From Pseudoalteromonas sp. CO133X (GTDB lineage Bacteria > Pseudomonadota > Gammaproteobacteria > Enterobacterales > Alteromonadaceae): a stretch of 64,000 nt of DNA. The DNA lies in contig SGPE01000008.1 of NCBI GenBank assembly GCA_004208945.1, forward strand, positions 124,001 to 188,000, read 5' to 3'. The position numbers and the translations under genes were made by a program. Numbering within the stretch: position 1 is the stretch's first letter; each line of letters begins with the position of its first letter. Below the pieces are notes generated by a model. The model saw only the letters and a program-made list of their open reading frames with translations, did not search any database and was not told the DNA's origin. This document shows positions 1-8,197 of the stretch, one piece after another.

Positions 1-1542
1 TTGTGTCTCTTTGTTCAGTAATATATTGGCTGTTTCAACTTTATCGCCTGCACCATATTTAATTGCAACCGGAACATTCCACAGTTGTGCTGGCGCATCA
101 ACACCGGCATTTACAAAGCGGCTTTGGCTAATATTAATTTTCTTACCGTCTTGGGTTACTTTGATAAGTGGGAAAGATGATTGTTCGATAAACGATTTTA
201 GTACACTTGCAACGTCTTTATTCGAGGCTTCGCCTAATGCTTGCCAAAGGTCTGCTGCTTCTGCATTTTTATATGAGAACTTTTTCAAGTAAGCTTGAAT
301 ACCTTGCTGGAATGCTTCTTCACCAATCCAGTTTTCCACCATTGAAAGCACCGCACTGCCTTTACTGTAAGCAAGGCCAAGGCCATCCATGATGTCAGCT
401 TCGGTTTTTATTGGCTTACGAATAGGCTTAGTACTTAAGCGTGCATCGAGTGCCATTACATGGTTTTGTGGTAAGTCTAGGTGTGACTCAAACTCAGGGT
501 TGATTTGTGCGGTGATTTTAGCAGCCATCCAGCTTGCAAACGCTTCGTTTAACCATAAGTCATTCCACCATTTCATGGTGACTAGGTTACCGTACCATTG
601 GTGAGCTAATTCATGGGCAATGATTGAGACATTGCGCTCTTTTTTACTACGTGTTGCAGTGGCAAGGTCGACCAGAAGAATATCTTCACGGTAAGTAACA
701 AGGCCTGCATTTTCCATCGCGCCAAATGGGAATTCTGGTACTGCAACTGAATCCAGTTTTTTATAAACGTATGGGATGCCAAAGTAATTTTCCAGTGCTT
801 TTAATACGCGCGGCATATTTTCTTTTGCGTAATCAGCAAGGTGAATTTTACCTTGCGGTGTCAGTACACGACCAGGAATTGGCATGCCTTTAATTTCAAG
901 CTCTTCAAATGGGCCTACAGCCATTGCTACTAAGTAAGAAGGAATAGGCGGCGTTTTATCAAAAAAGTGTGTTGTCATCTCGCCATCAACCTTGGTTTTT
1001 AATACTGGTGTGTTGGCATACACTTTTTGAGATGTTGGCGCTGTGATTGTTAGCTGGAATGGAATTTTATAGCTAGGCTCGTCAAATACAGGGAATGCAC
1101 GGCGGGCATCGCTCATTTCAAATTGAGTAAATAGGTAAGGCGTACCCTGATCAAGCGTTTTATATAAACCGACACTTTGACGGTTGTAAGGTGCTGTAAA
1201 ATCAATCTTTAAAGTGTATTTACCAGGCTGAATTTTTTCATCACAGGTGAATTTAACTTTACCTGTTTTTAGCATTTCAGCACTGAGGTCGCAGTTCTCT
1301 GCACCTAAAATCTTGGCCATACTCACAGCGTAATCAATACCGTTTAGTTCGATATAATTCGTTGCTTTAAGTACTTCAAGGGCAATGTCGGTATGACCAG
1401 AAAAATTGTCTTTTGCAGGATCAAGCGTAAGTTTTACTTGTTGTGAGCTAGGCTTGGCAAGCTTTTCGATAACATATTCATTGGCATGGGCTGAGCTAAC
1501 AGCAAGTGCAACACTCACTGTTAATAGACTTTTTAAGAACAT
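1..1542 (-). CDS. M1 family zinc aminopeptidase, secreted (3' end cut by window)
   Basis: This gene reads leftwards out of the window, so only the N-terminal 514 codons are present and no stop is seen. The start ATG lies at 1542-1540 and begins a signal peptide ending near SSAHA, so the enzyme should act in the periplasm or outside. Motifs of M1 metallopeptidases (gluzincins that remove N-terminal residues from peptides) are complete in the visible part: the substrate-binding FGAMENAG, the zinc site HELAH at residues 310-314 (His310, Glu311, His314) and the third ligand Glu333 in NEAFASW. The beta-sandwich N-terminal domain precedes them. The C-terminal helical domain lies beyond base 1. It looks like a stand-alone gene facing away from the recombinase-like gene. 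It is not called pepN because of its signal peptide. The family is certain; substrate preference is unknown. Confidence 0.93.
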   Translation of the reverse strand, partial: MFLKSLLTVSVALAVSSAHANEYVIEKLAKPSSQQVKLTLDPAKDNFSGHTDIALEVLKATNYIELNGIDYAVSMAKILGAENCDLSAEMLKTGKVKFTCDEKIQPGKYTLKIDFTAPYNRQSVGLYKTLDQGTPYLFTQFEMSDARRAFPVFDEPSYKIPFQLTITAPTSQKVYANTPVLKTKVDGEMTTHFFDKTPPIPSYLVAMAVGPFEELEIKGMPIPGRVLTPQGKIHLADYAKENMPRVLKALENYFGIPYVYKKLDSVAVPEFPFGAMENAGLVTYREDILLVDLATATRSKKERNVSIIAHELAHQWYGNLVTMKWWNDLWLNEAFASWMAAKITAQINPEFESHLDLPQNHVMALDARLSTKPIRKPIKTEADIMDGLGLAYSKGSAVLSMVENWIGEEAFQQGIQAYLKKFSYKNAEAADLWQALGEASNKDVASVLKSFIEQSSFPLIKVTQDGKKINISQSRFVNAGVDAPAQLWNVPVAIKYGAGDKVETANILLNKETQ

Positions 1543-1654
1543 AAGTATCCCTGATTTTTTGTTGTTAGAAAGGCACCTGCTATGAGGGGCGAAATACCAT
1601 GCTATCAGGTTTTAATTTGAACAGTAATAAATAGTTAGTAACAAAGTTTGTCAG

Positions 1655-2404
1655 CTAATGATGGCGGTCGATGAAGCGTTGCCAATGTAGTTGCGGGTTG
1701 ATTTGTCGCACATTTTGTAGCACGGTGTTTAATAGTGGCATATCCGTAAAACGTTGCTCGTTGAAATCTTTAAAACCAAGTAAGTAGTTAAAGGCATCTT
1801 TGCTGTTTGCTTGCAGTGCATGAATACGAATTTGTTGTTCAAAGTTGAGCCGTAAGCTACTAATCGCCGTTTTCATTCCTTGTTGGTCAACACTGGGAAT
1901 AGCACATTTTTGTAAATAACCAGCACGTTCACCTTCACCGGAAAACCAAATGCGTACTTTTTCGCTATAGCGGCCTGACTTAGCCGGTAAATCAAACATT
2001 AACCGTTGTTGGTTTTGTTCGCTTAAAAAATTTAAGTATTGATCAAGTCCTGCATTAAGTAATGCATTATGGATGGGCACATAGCGTGGTTTTATCTTAC
2101 CATGAGTGTGAAAATCAAAGCAGCGAATACCATCACAAGTGGTAATGTTATCTAGAGTTAAATGACCAATTTCATCGCTGTAGGCACCGGTGTAATAAGC
2201 AAACAAAGGCAGCCAAAAGTGCCAGTGCTTTGCTTGCTCACGAGGAAGGCGTTGATCACTGTAGATGTAACCGTTATACAGGGTATGTAATTCCATGGCC
2301 GAAAAGGGCCGGCGACCGAGATGGGACTTCAACCTAATACCTTGATAATAAAGACGCTTTAAAGAGTATACCTGAACAACGTTTAGTTTCCAGCCTAACG
2401 ACAC
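1655..2404 (-). CDS. Degenerate tyrosine recombinase (integrase-like) protein
   Basis: The 249-residue product matches the catalytic-domain layout of phage-type integrases but lacks the core-binding N-terminal domain. The stretch LFAYYTGAYSDEIGHL (68-83) aligns with the usual ytGxRxxEixxL box, with Tyr75 where the first catalytic Arg belongs. KIKPRYVPIHNALLNAG (103-119) matches the beta-strand and VPIH segment. RLMFDLP and a GRYS-xxx-WF segment follow as in the family. The second box reads SSLRLNF (182-188) instead of HxxR, keeping Arg185 but losing His, and no nucleophilic Tyr is recognisable near the end. The gene starts with GTG, only about 30 bp after the DUF2750 stop, so it may be co-transcribed. 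The function is probably not recombination; DNA binding or a decaying relic are both possible. The frame is intact over 250 codons, which argues that it is maintained. Confidence 0.6.
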   Translation of the reverse strand: MSLGWKLNVVQVYSLKRLYYQGIRLKSHLGRRPFSAMELHTLYNGYIYSDQRLPREQAKHWHFWLPLFAYYTGAYSDEIGHLTLDNITTCDGIRCFDFHTHGKIKPRYVPIHNALLNAGLDQYLNFLSEQNQQRLMFDLPAKSGRYSEKVRIWFSGEGERAGYLQKCAIPSVDQQGMKTAISSLRLNFEQQIRIHALQANSKDAFNYLLGFKDFNEQRFTDMPLLNTVLQNVRQINPQLHWQRFIDRHH

Positions 2405-2434
2405 TACGATAGTGAACGTAGTGCCGTGATAGGG

Positions 2435-2785
2435 TTAGTCACAAAGCGCTTTAGCAAGTCCCACAGGCTCGATTTCTACACAGACTTGGTCATCATTCCA
2501 GTTTAAACCAACCAGTGCATCATCTTCGTTTAGGTCTTCAACCCATTCATCAAGAAACTCGTCTAAGCCAATTTCAACAGGCGTATAGTCTTGCCATTCG
2601 TCTTTGCATTGTGCTTTGGCGGCGTCTTCGGTGCCCCAAAGTAATAGGACATCAGTGTCGCTAAATTGGTTTGACTCACAGACAACAAAACCACCATCTT
2701 CGGCACCGAGTGCCCACATTGTCTCGTTGAGACGAACTTTTTCAACGAAGCTTACTAATTCTGATTCAATTTCGATATCGCTCAT
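2435..2785 (-). CDS. DUF2750 family protein
   Basis: This is a small acidic soluble protein of 116 residues. The segments CESNQFSDTDVLLLW, a KAQCKDEWQDY-like stretch, LDEFLDEWV and ALVGLNWN are typical of DUF2750, a family of unknown function common in Vibrio, Shewanella and relatives. The open frame extends further upstream, but the start at MSDIEIES (2785) is chosen because AGGG lies about 9 bases before it and because it falls just after the stop of the upstream GST gene at 2802; longer versions would overlap that gene. It lies between the GST gene and the recombinase-like gene, all on the minus strand with short gaps, so the three are likely one transcript. No signal peptide or membrane segment is seen, so it should be cytoplasmic. 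Confidence 0.75.
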   Translation of the reverse strand: MSDIEIESELVSFVEKVRLNETMWALGAEDGGFVVCESNQFSDTDVLLLWGTEDAAKAQCKDEWQDYTPVEIGLDEFLDEWVEDLNEDDALVGLNWNDDQVCVEIEPVGLAKALCD

Positions 2786-2801
2786 TTGCCTAACCCTTAT
2801 C

Positions 2802-3380
2802 TTATTTTCGTGGATCTGTTTGTTGTACCGCCGCTTTATCGGCGAATTCATGATAAAAACCAACTAACTTTTCTAGTTGGCTAAAATCAGTTAATTCGCG
2901 GAAGCGGATCCAATCTAGCAAGCAGTATAAACTGATGTTGAGGTATTCACAGCTTTTAAATACTGGCTCAGATAAATGATTATTTAAATAGGTTAATGTT
3001 TCAGCAATTCGTTCATTCTGTAAATTAAAAAACAGTTTGTCAGTGTGTGTATCGAACCCTGAGCGTTGGCATAGTAGTATTTCTACTAATGAGTCATTAC
3101 AGGCATTAATGATGGTAAGAAAGTTTTCTTGTCGCCAACTCAACAGTGGCTGATTTGTTTTTTCGAGTAGGTAGCGAATAATTGAATTTGAATCGTATAA
3201 GCTAAAGCCATTATCAATAAGGATAGGAATTTTTCTTGCAGGGCTATGAGTTATCATCGTCTGCCTATCTTGCTCAGAAAATATATCTAGATTTTTAAAT
3301 ACTAAAGCAAGTCCATTTAAGTCAGCCCATATTCGAATACGTCTAACAAAGGGAGAAGTTGTTGAACCGAGTAATTCCAT
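2802..3380 (-). CDS. Glutathione S-transferase family protein
   Basis: The 192-residue protein has the GST layout. An N-terminal thioredoxin-like domain starts MELLGSTTSPFVRRIRI, carries the cis-Pro region RKIPILIDNG and then the glutathione-binding YDSNSIIRYLL segment, and is followed by an all-helical C-terminal half. Ser/Thr residues stand in the N-terminal catalytic loop (STTSPF) instead of Cys. The start at 3380 is supported by AGGAG eight bases upstream and by the family's usual N-terminus; a 14-residue upstream extension would run into the terminator of ppiC. GSTs conjugate or reduce electrophiles with glutathione in the cytoplasm; the substrate is unknown. It is the first gene after the ppiC terminator and probably leads a short operon with DUF2750. 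Confidence 0.85.
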   Translation of the reverse strand: MELLGSTTSPFVRRIRIWADLNGLALVFKNLDIFSEQDRQTMITHSPARKIPILIDNGFSLYDSNSIIRYLLEKTNQPLLSWRQENFLTIINACNDSLVEILLCQRSGFDTHTDKLFFNLQNERIAETLTYLNNHLSEPVFKSCEYLNISLYCLLDWIRFRELTDFSQLEKLVGFYHEFADKAAVQQTDPRK

Positions 3381-3394
3381 GATGATCTCCTGTC

Positions 3395-3419
3395 GAAAAA
3401 AAAGCCGCTGTAAGCGGCT
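3395..3419 (-). terminator. Rho-independent terminator of ppiC
   Basis: A perfect 7-bp stem (3403-3409 with 3413-3419, AGCCGCT/AGCGGCT) with a 3-base loop is followed on the minus strand by eight or nine T residues. It lies directly after the ppiC stop and ends just before the GST ribosome binding site. Confidence 0.88.
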
Positions 3420-3437
3420 CATTTATTGGTATTTGTA

Positions 3438-3719
3438 TCAATCTGTACGGCTGGTGACTTCAAGTAAGTGATAACCGAACTGAGTCTGAACAGGGCCTTG
3501 TACTTGGTTTACTGGAGCTGAGAATACCACTTTATCGAATTCTGGCACCATCATCCCTGGTCCAAACTCACCTAATGCACCGCCATCTTGACCTGATGGG
3601 CAATTTGAGTGAGCTCGTGCAAGATCTGCAAAGTCTGCACCCTGTTCTATTTGCTGTTTTAAGTCTAAACAGTGTGCTTCACTGTCTACTAAGATATGCC
3701 TCGCGCTGGCTACTGCCAT
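3438..3719 (-). CDS. ppiC: Parvulin-type peptidyl-prolyl isomerase PpiC
   Basis: This single-domain parvulin of 93 residues is the size of E. coli PpiC. It shows ASARHILV at the start, the [19 protein letters not shown] core (the loop before the active site), FDKVVFS and the closing [11 protein letters not shown]. It should catalyse cis-trans isomerisation of X-Pro bonds in the cytoplasm, as no signal peptide is present. The start MAVASARH at 3719 is preceded by GGGGAG five bases upstream and fits the family N-terminus; five extra upstream codons are possible but have no ribosome binding site. It forms a monocistronic unit ended by the hairpin at 3395-3419. Confidence 0.95.
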   Translation of the reverse strand: MAVASARHILVDSEAHCLDLKQQIEQGADFADLARAHSNCPSGQDGGALGEFGPGMMVPEFDKVVFSAPVNQVQGPVQTQFGYHLLEVTSRTD

Positions 3720-3796
3720 AATTACTCCCCACAATGTGTGTTTTTATGAATTAAATGAATAGTCTAGTTCAATATTTAATGAACGAACAATTAAAT

Positions 3797-4366
3797 TTAT
3801 TGTGTAGCTAGCTCTGTTTCTATAGCTTTGCGCAATTTCTCTGATTGCGGTTTAGTTTTGCTGTTAAAGCGCGTCACCGTTTTTCTGTCGGCGGAAACGA
3901 GATACTTATAAAAATTCCAGTTTGGTGAGCTAGTTACCTTATTTAAATGTTGGAATACAGGGTTTGCGCCGCTGCCTCTCACTTCGCTGGTCGCGAACAT
4001 ATTGAACGTGACTCCGTAGTTTATGAAACATACATCGGCAGTCTCTTTTTCATCATCTTCTTCTTGGAAAAAATCATCAGACGGAAAACCCAAAATAACT
4101 AAGCCTTGGTCTTTATATTCTTTGTTTAGTGCTTCTAAGCCCTCAAACTGCGGGGTGAAACCACAGTTGCTTGCGGTATTAACGATTAGCAATGGTTTGT
4201 CTTTAAATTGGCATAGGTTTATCGTTTCTTTGGAACGAAGCTTCCGTAATTCAACATTAGTGAAATCATCACATTGTGTTTGTGTTGTGTTTGATGATGC
4301 GGGCGTTTGAGCTGCAACCTGAGTGGTTAAAAGAGTTGCACTAAGTAACAAAGCAAATTTATACAT
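3797..4366 (-). CDS. Secreted glutathione-peroxidase-family protein
   Basis: A signal peptide (residues 1-19, ending QVAAQ) shows that this 189-residue thiol peroxidase acts in the periplasm. The peroxidatic Cys68 sits in NTASNCGFTPQF, and the Trp150-Asn151 pair of the active-site tetrad is present in SPNWNFYKYLV. The third tetrad position, usually Gln in FPCNQF, is FPSDDF here, so Asp98 replaces Gln. Cys113 in VCFINYGVTF occupies the place of the resolving Cys of thioredoxin-dependent members. The expected reaction is reduction of peroxides with a dithiol donor. Being periplasmic, it would need a donor other than cytosolic thioredoxin. The gene stands alone between ppiC and the divergent acetyltransferase gene. 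Confidence 0.88.
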   Translation of the reverse strand: MYKFALLLSATLLTTQVAAQTPASSNTTQTQCDDFTNVELRKLRSKETINLCQFKDKPLLIVNTASNCGFTPQFEGLEALNKEYKDQGLVILGFPSDDFFQEEDDEKETADVCFINYGVTFNMFATSEVRGSGANPVFQHLNKVTSSPNWNFYKYLVSADRKTVTRFNSKTKPQSEKLRKAIETELATQ

Positions 4367-4439
4367 GGTTATTTCCTGCTAGTTTTTCCAATCGAATATA
4401 CGCTAATATGCGCAAAAGTGATCACCAAATATTCGTTTT

Positions 4440-4931
4440 ATGACTATTCGTACAGCAACTTATGATGATTTAGCGGCAATTGTCGCAATCTATAATGAAA
4501 CAATCCCAGGACGTATGGTAACAGCAGATACCGAAGAGGTAACTGTTGCAGATAAAGAAGCATGGTTCTTATCCCATTCTATTAATCGGCCTATTTTCGT
4601 ATATGAACAAGAAGGGAAGGTTTTAGCATGGATAAGTTACAAGTCTTTTTACGGACGACCCGCTTACGATGGCACTGTTGAAGTGAGCATTTATATTACC
4701 GCAAGTGCACAAGGAAAAGGGCTAGGAAAACAATTGCTGACATTCGCAGAGACCCATGCAAGCACACTTAAAATAAAAGTACTTTTGGCATTTATTTTTA
4801 GTCATAACCTACCGAGTATTAAGCTCTTTAATTTATTTAATTATAAAGTATGGGGTGAATTGCCGAATGTGGCAATTATGGATGAAAAGCCTTACAGCTT
4901 AACTATTTTGGGAAAACATTTAGATTCATAG
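4440..4931 (+). CDS. GNAT N-acetyltransferase, phosphinothricin-acetyltransferase-like
   Basis: The 163-residue protein is a complete GNAT fold: IRTATYDDLAAIVAIYN at the N-terminus, a central VEVSIYI strand, the acetyl-CoA pyrophosphate loop AQGKGLGKQLL and a C-terminal NLPSIKLFNLFNYKVWGEL segment. The start resembles that of the Pat/Bar branch (INEtIPG..VTADTE). Such enzymes acetylate amino groups of small molecules, for example methionine sulfoximine; the real substrate cannot be told. The ATG at 4440 has no good Shine-Dalgarno sequence, so translation may be weak or the transcript may be nearly leaderless. It is divergent from the glutathione-peroxidase gene. Confidence 0.85.
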   Translation: MTIRTATYDDLAAIVAIYNETIPGRMVTADTEEVTVADKEAWFLSHSINRPIFVYEQEGKVLAWISYKSFYGRPAYDGTVEVSIYITASAQGKGLGKQLLTFAETHASTLKIKVLLAFIFSHNLPSIKLFNLFNYKVWGELPNVAIMDEKPYSLTILGKHLDS

Positions 4932-5032
4932 TTTGTTCATAAACTAATAAAAAAATACGGTGTAAATTGTGCTGCATCGTTTTTTTTCGACTACGCTAAT
5001 TAAGTAACATGATTAAGTGGGCGTAGTGTAAA

Positions 5033-7030
5033 GTGCGAAAGATATTAATTGTTGATAGTAATAGTGTTTTAGCAATGCGAGTCAAGGTGTTACTTGAGCT
5101 CATAGGTTGTAGGGTTGAGCTGATACACTTTTCAATGGTTGATAATGCTGTTTTAACTCAACAGTTTGATCTTGTTGCTGCTTCACATGGTGTACCAACA
5201 GATACTATCAAGAAGCTAATGGAAGTGTTTTCTCAAGAGCACCTTTTACTTTTGGCCCCTAAAGCACAGCGCAGTGATTTACTTGAACACTTTAGTGAGA
5301 TTAATCGTTTGCTGCCCAATGCGGTGGTCATATACCCTTTCTTTGCCAACAAAGAGATCAGCGCTCTATTAGAAGGCGTGCTTGAACTTGATTCCGATAA
5401 TATCTTAAAACTTCCTACGGTTTTACTTGTTGATCACTGCCCTGAGCGATTAAATAAGATCGCGCACAATTTAAAAGGTGCACATATTAAAACCTTCACC
5501 GCAGAGAATATATTCTCTGCGGTAGAGTTGGTGAACCAGCACACAATTGATTTATTAATTAGTGATTTTACCTTTGAGGATGGTACTGGTCTTGAGCTAT
5601 TTAATAAATTCAAAACATTGCAACCTAATTGCCGCTGTTTACTTTATACCTCTAAGCCCGATCAAGTCTCCATGGTTGCTGCTATTCGCCAAGGTGTTGA
5701 AGATGTTCTAATTAAGCCCATAGATGACAATAGCTTACTGCAATCGGTTCATAAGCTTTGGCAAACTGAACTACTAAAACGTCATAATGCAGAGTTAGTA
5801 GAGCGTTTACAAAACACGGTTGATGCACTCATTGAAAAAGATAGCCTTTTACGTGTTATTTTTAAGCATACACCCGATGCGATAATTCTATTTGATCGAA
5901 ACGGTAAAATTATTGAGACCAATGATGCCTGTGAGTCGTTATTTGAGAAGTCATTAAAAGAGTTTGAAAATTGCTCGGTGTATGACTTTTTTGACTTAGC
6001 CTCGACTAAACGTATAAAAGATAAAGTCAGTACACTTAATAAGAATCGACAATTTAGTTGTGATTTAAAGCTACTAAAGAAAAATGGTGCATCGGTTCCA
6101 TTGGTAGGCTCGTTCAATGAAATTGACCATCACGGTGAAATAGCACTTGCTGTCATCTTTAAGAATGTTACGCACCTTAAGGAAAAAGAAGAGTTACTTC
6201 TTGAAGCAAAAGACACTCTAGAAGAAGAAGTTAAAGCACGCACAGCCCAGTTAGAGCATGCAAAAAATGTCGCTGAAGCTGCCAATCACAGTAAGTCAGA
6301 GTTTTTAGCTAATATGTCTCACGAGCTAAGAACACCTATGCATTCTATTCTTAGCTTCGCACGTTTTGGCTTAGAAAAAGTAGCCAATGATGATCTCAGT
6401 AAAGAGAAACTTAATAAGTATTTATCACGAATAGAGCAAAGTGGTGAACGGTTACTTTCTTTACTCAATAACTTGCTCGACCTATCTAAGCTTGATGTTG
6501 GTAAATTTCCTTTTAATCCGCAGAAGCATAGCCTGATGAATATCATAAAAACCAGTATTGATGATGTCTCGGGTACAGCGCTTGAACGTAATATCACTAT
6601 TAAATTAATTGCGCCTAATCCAAACATCACACTTGAGTGTGATGAAGAGCAAATTAATCAAATTATGCGTAACTTACTTGGCAATGCGCTTAAATTTAGT
6701 GAACCCAATAGCGATATAGACATAAAGCTGGCGCTAAGCAATGGGTCGGCTGAAATTGCAGTTGTTGATCGTGGCATAGGTATACCTGACGATGAATTAG
6801 AAAAAGTATTCGCAAAGTTTGAACAAAGCAGTAAAACCAATAGCGGTGCAGGAGGCACAGGACTCGGTTTAGCGATTTGCCGTGAGTTTGTTTTGCTACA
6901 TCAAGGCACTATTGTAGCAAGTAACAACGAGTACGGTGGTGCCACTATTTTAGTGACCCTGCCTTTAGAAATTGACTTTCCTCAGCATTTAACAAATGAA
7001 GAGCGAGTGCAAAGCAATTATGAAGCTTAA
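5033..7030 (+). CDS. Hybrid sensor histidine kinase (REC-REC-PAS-HisKA-HATPase)
   Basis: This soluble kinase of 665 residues has its receiver domains at the front. REC1 (1-120) is degenerate: the phosphoacceptor position after FDLVAA is Ser51. REC2 (128-245) keeps Asp178 (in LLISDFTFEDG) and Lys228. A PAS domain (about 272-385) is followed by a short coiled coil, the HisKA dimerisation domain with His430 in ANMSHELRTPMHS, and an ATPase domain with N-box NQIMRNLLGNALKFS, G1 box DRGIGIP and G2 box GGTGLGLA. No membrane segments occur, so it senses cytoplasmic signals or takes input from another protein. The start is GTG at 5033. It is followed 21 bp later by a response-regulator gene, its likely partner. 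A family-like role in c-di-GMP or motility control is only a guess. Confidence 0.93.
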   Translation: MRKILIVDSNSVLAMRVKVLLELIGCRVELIHFSMVDNAVLTQQFDLVAASHGVPTDTIKKLMEVFSQEHLLLLAPKAQRSDLLEHFSEINRLLPNAVVIYPFFANKEISALLEGVLELDSDNILKLPTVLLVDHCPERLNKIAHNLKGAHIKTFTAENIFSAVELVNQHTIDLLISDFTFEDGTGLELFNKFKTLQPNCRCLLYTSKPDQVSMVAAIRQGVEDVLIKPIDDNSLLQSVHKLWQTELLKRHNAELVERLQNTVDALIEKDSLLRVIFKHTPDAIILFDRNGKIIETNDACESLFEKSLKEFENCSVYDFFDLASTKRIKDKVSTLNKNRQFSCDLKLLKKNGASVPLVGSFNEIDHHGEIALAVIFKNVTHLKEKEELLLEAKDTLEEEVKARTAQLEHAKNVAEAANHSKSEFLANMSHELRTPMHSILSFARFGLEKVANDDLSKEKLNKYLSRIEQSGERLLSLLNNLLDLSKLDVGKFPFNPQKHSLMNIIKTSIDDVSGTALERNITIKLIAPNPNITLECDEEQINQIMRNLLGNALKFSEPNSDIDIKLALSNGSAEIAVVDRGIGIPDDELEKVFAKFEQSSKTNSGAGGTGLGLAICREFVLLHQGTIVASNNEYGGATILVTLPLEIDFPQHLTNEERVQSNYEA

Positions 7031-7051
7031 ATTAAAATGGAAGAGGGTGAG

Positions 7052-8179
7052 ATGGCCTTAAAACGAATTTTAGCAGTTGATGATGAGCCTTTTAATTTAG
7101 AGATCATTGAAGAGATTCTAGAAGAGCTCGATTTTGAATTAAAAATGGTTAACAGTGGTCCAGAATGCTTAGCCGTAGTTGAAGAGTTTGACCCACAAGT
7201 TATTTTACTTGATGTAAGTATGCCGCAAATGAGTGGTTATGAGGTATGCCGAAAGCTTAAAGAAAACCCAAACACAGCAAATATTATTGTTATGTTTGTA
7301 TCGGCAAGAGGCACAGTTGAAGAGCGTATGGAGGGATATTCGGTTGGTGCCGAAGATTATATTGTGAAGCCATTTGGGCATGAAGAATTAAAACTGAAGC
7401 TTCAGCATCTACACCAAGTACTCATTGAAAAAGAGTCCTTAGAACAACAAGTCGAGGATGCAACATCGACAGCGTTTAATGCGATGGCAAATAGCAGTGA
7501 GATGGGTCAAATTGTTAATTATATTGAACATATTGGTTCTATTGATAATGAACAAGAGCTAGGAAAGGCATTGCTCCATTGTTTAAGCTCATTCGATTTA
7601 CAAAGCAATGTTGAGTTTCGTCTTGACTCAGGGGTAGAGCATTTTTCTGTAACAGGGATATGCTCACCTATCGTGGTTGAACTATTTGAAATGCTAAAAA
7701 ATAAAGGCCGCTTACATGAGTTTTCGAGCCGAATTTTAGTGAACTATGAAATGATCAGTTTATTGATCCTCAATATGCCTGAACAAGATCCTGATAAACA
7801 TGGTCGAATTCGAGATCATATTTGTTTTTTGGTGAGTGTTACTGAGCAACAGCTTAAAGCGATTATTACTAAAAAAGAGCTTATTCGTCAGCAACAGCAA
7901 TTAAATGACGCGGTGGGTAAAGTACATAGTAAGTTTCGTGGCTTGATTGAGCTGTTAAATGATAACCGTCTCAATAACGAAGCTGTTTTTAAACAACTAC
8001 AGGAAGACCTTGAACAGCGAATACCAACAATGGGGCTTGATGAAGACCAAGAGGTTTTCATTTATCAAAAAGTTGATGAAACGATTCAAAATTCAGTTGC
8101 ACGTGAAGAGTCAGTACAAGGTGTTAAAGCGGCATTTAAAGAAATTGAAGACGATTTATCCTTGTTACTCAAAAGCTAA
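7052..8179 (+). CDS. Response regulator with uncharacterised C-terminal region
   Basis: An N-terminal receiver domain (1-120) has all key residues: the acidic pair in AVDDEP, phosphoacceptor Asp54 in VILLDVSMP and Lys106 in YIVKPF. The remaining 255 residues are mostly helical with coiled-coil-like stretches (LIEKESLEQQVEDA, KKELIRQQQQLNDAVGKV) and show no DNA-binding, GGDEF, EAL or HD-GYP domain that I recognise. The output is therefore probably protein-protein interaction. The start ATG at 7052 (MALKRILAVDD) is chosen because GAGGGTGAG precedes it directly; an upstream ATG at 7037 has no ribosome binding site. It is co-transcribed with the hybrid kinase 21 bp upstream and converges on queG. 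Confidence 0.88.
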   Translation: MALKRILAVDDEPFNLEIIEEILEELDFELKMVNSGPECLAVVEEFDPQVILLDVSMPQMSGYEVCRKLKENPNTANIIVMFVSARGTVEERMEGYSVGAEDYIVKPFGHEELKLKLQHLHQVLIEKESLEQQVEDATSTAFNAMANSSEMGQIVNYIEHIGSIDNEQELGKALLHCLSSFDLQSNVEFRLDSGVEHFSVTGICSPIVVELFEMLKNKGRLHEFSSRILVNYEMISLLILNMPEQDPDKHGRIRDHICFLVSVTEQQLKAIITKKELIRQQQQLNDAVGKVHSKFRGLIELLNDNRLNNEAVFKQLQEDLEQRIPTMGLDEDQEVFIYQKVDETIQNSVAREESVQGVKAAFKEIEDDLSLLLKS

Positions 8180-8197
8180 CATTTATGAGATAACGCG

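Noticed and set aside
1655..2404. Functional integrase or prophage/ICE boundary
   Set aside because: Catalytic residues are missing, no direct repeats or tRNA target were seen nearby, and neighbours are ordinary chromosomal genes.
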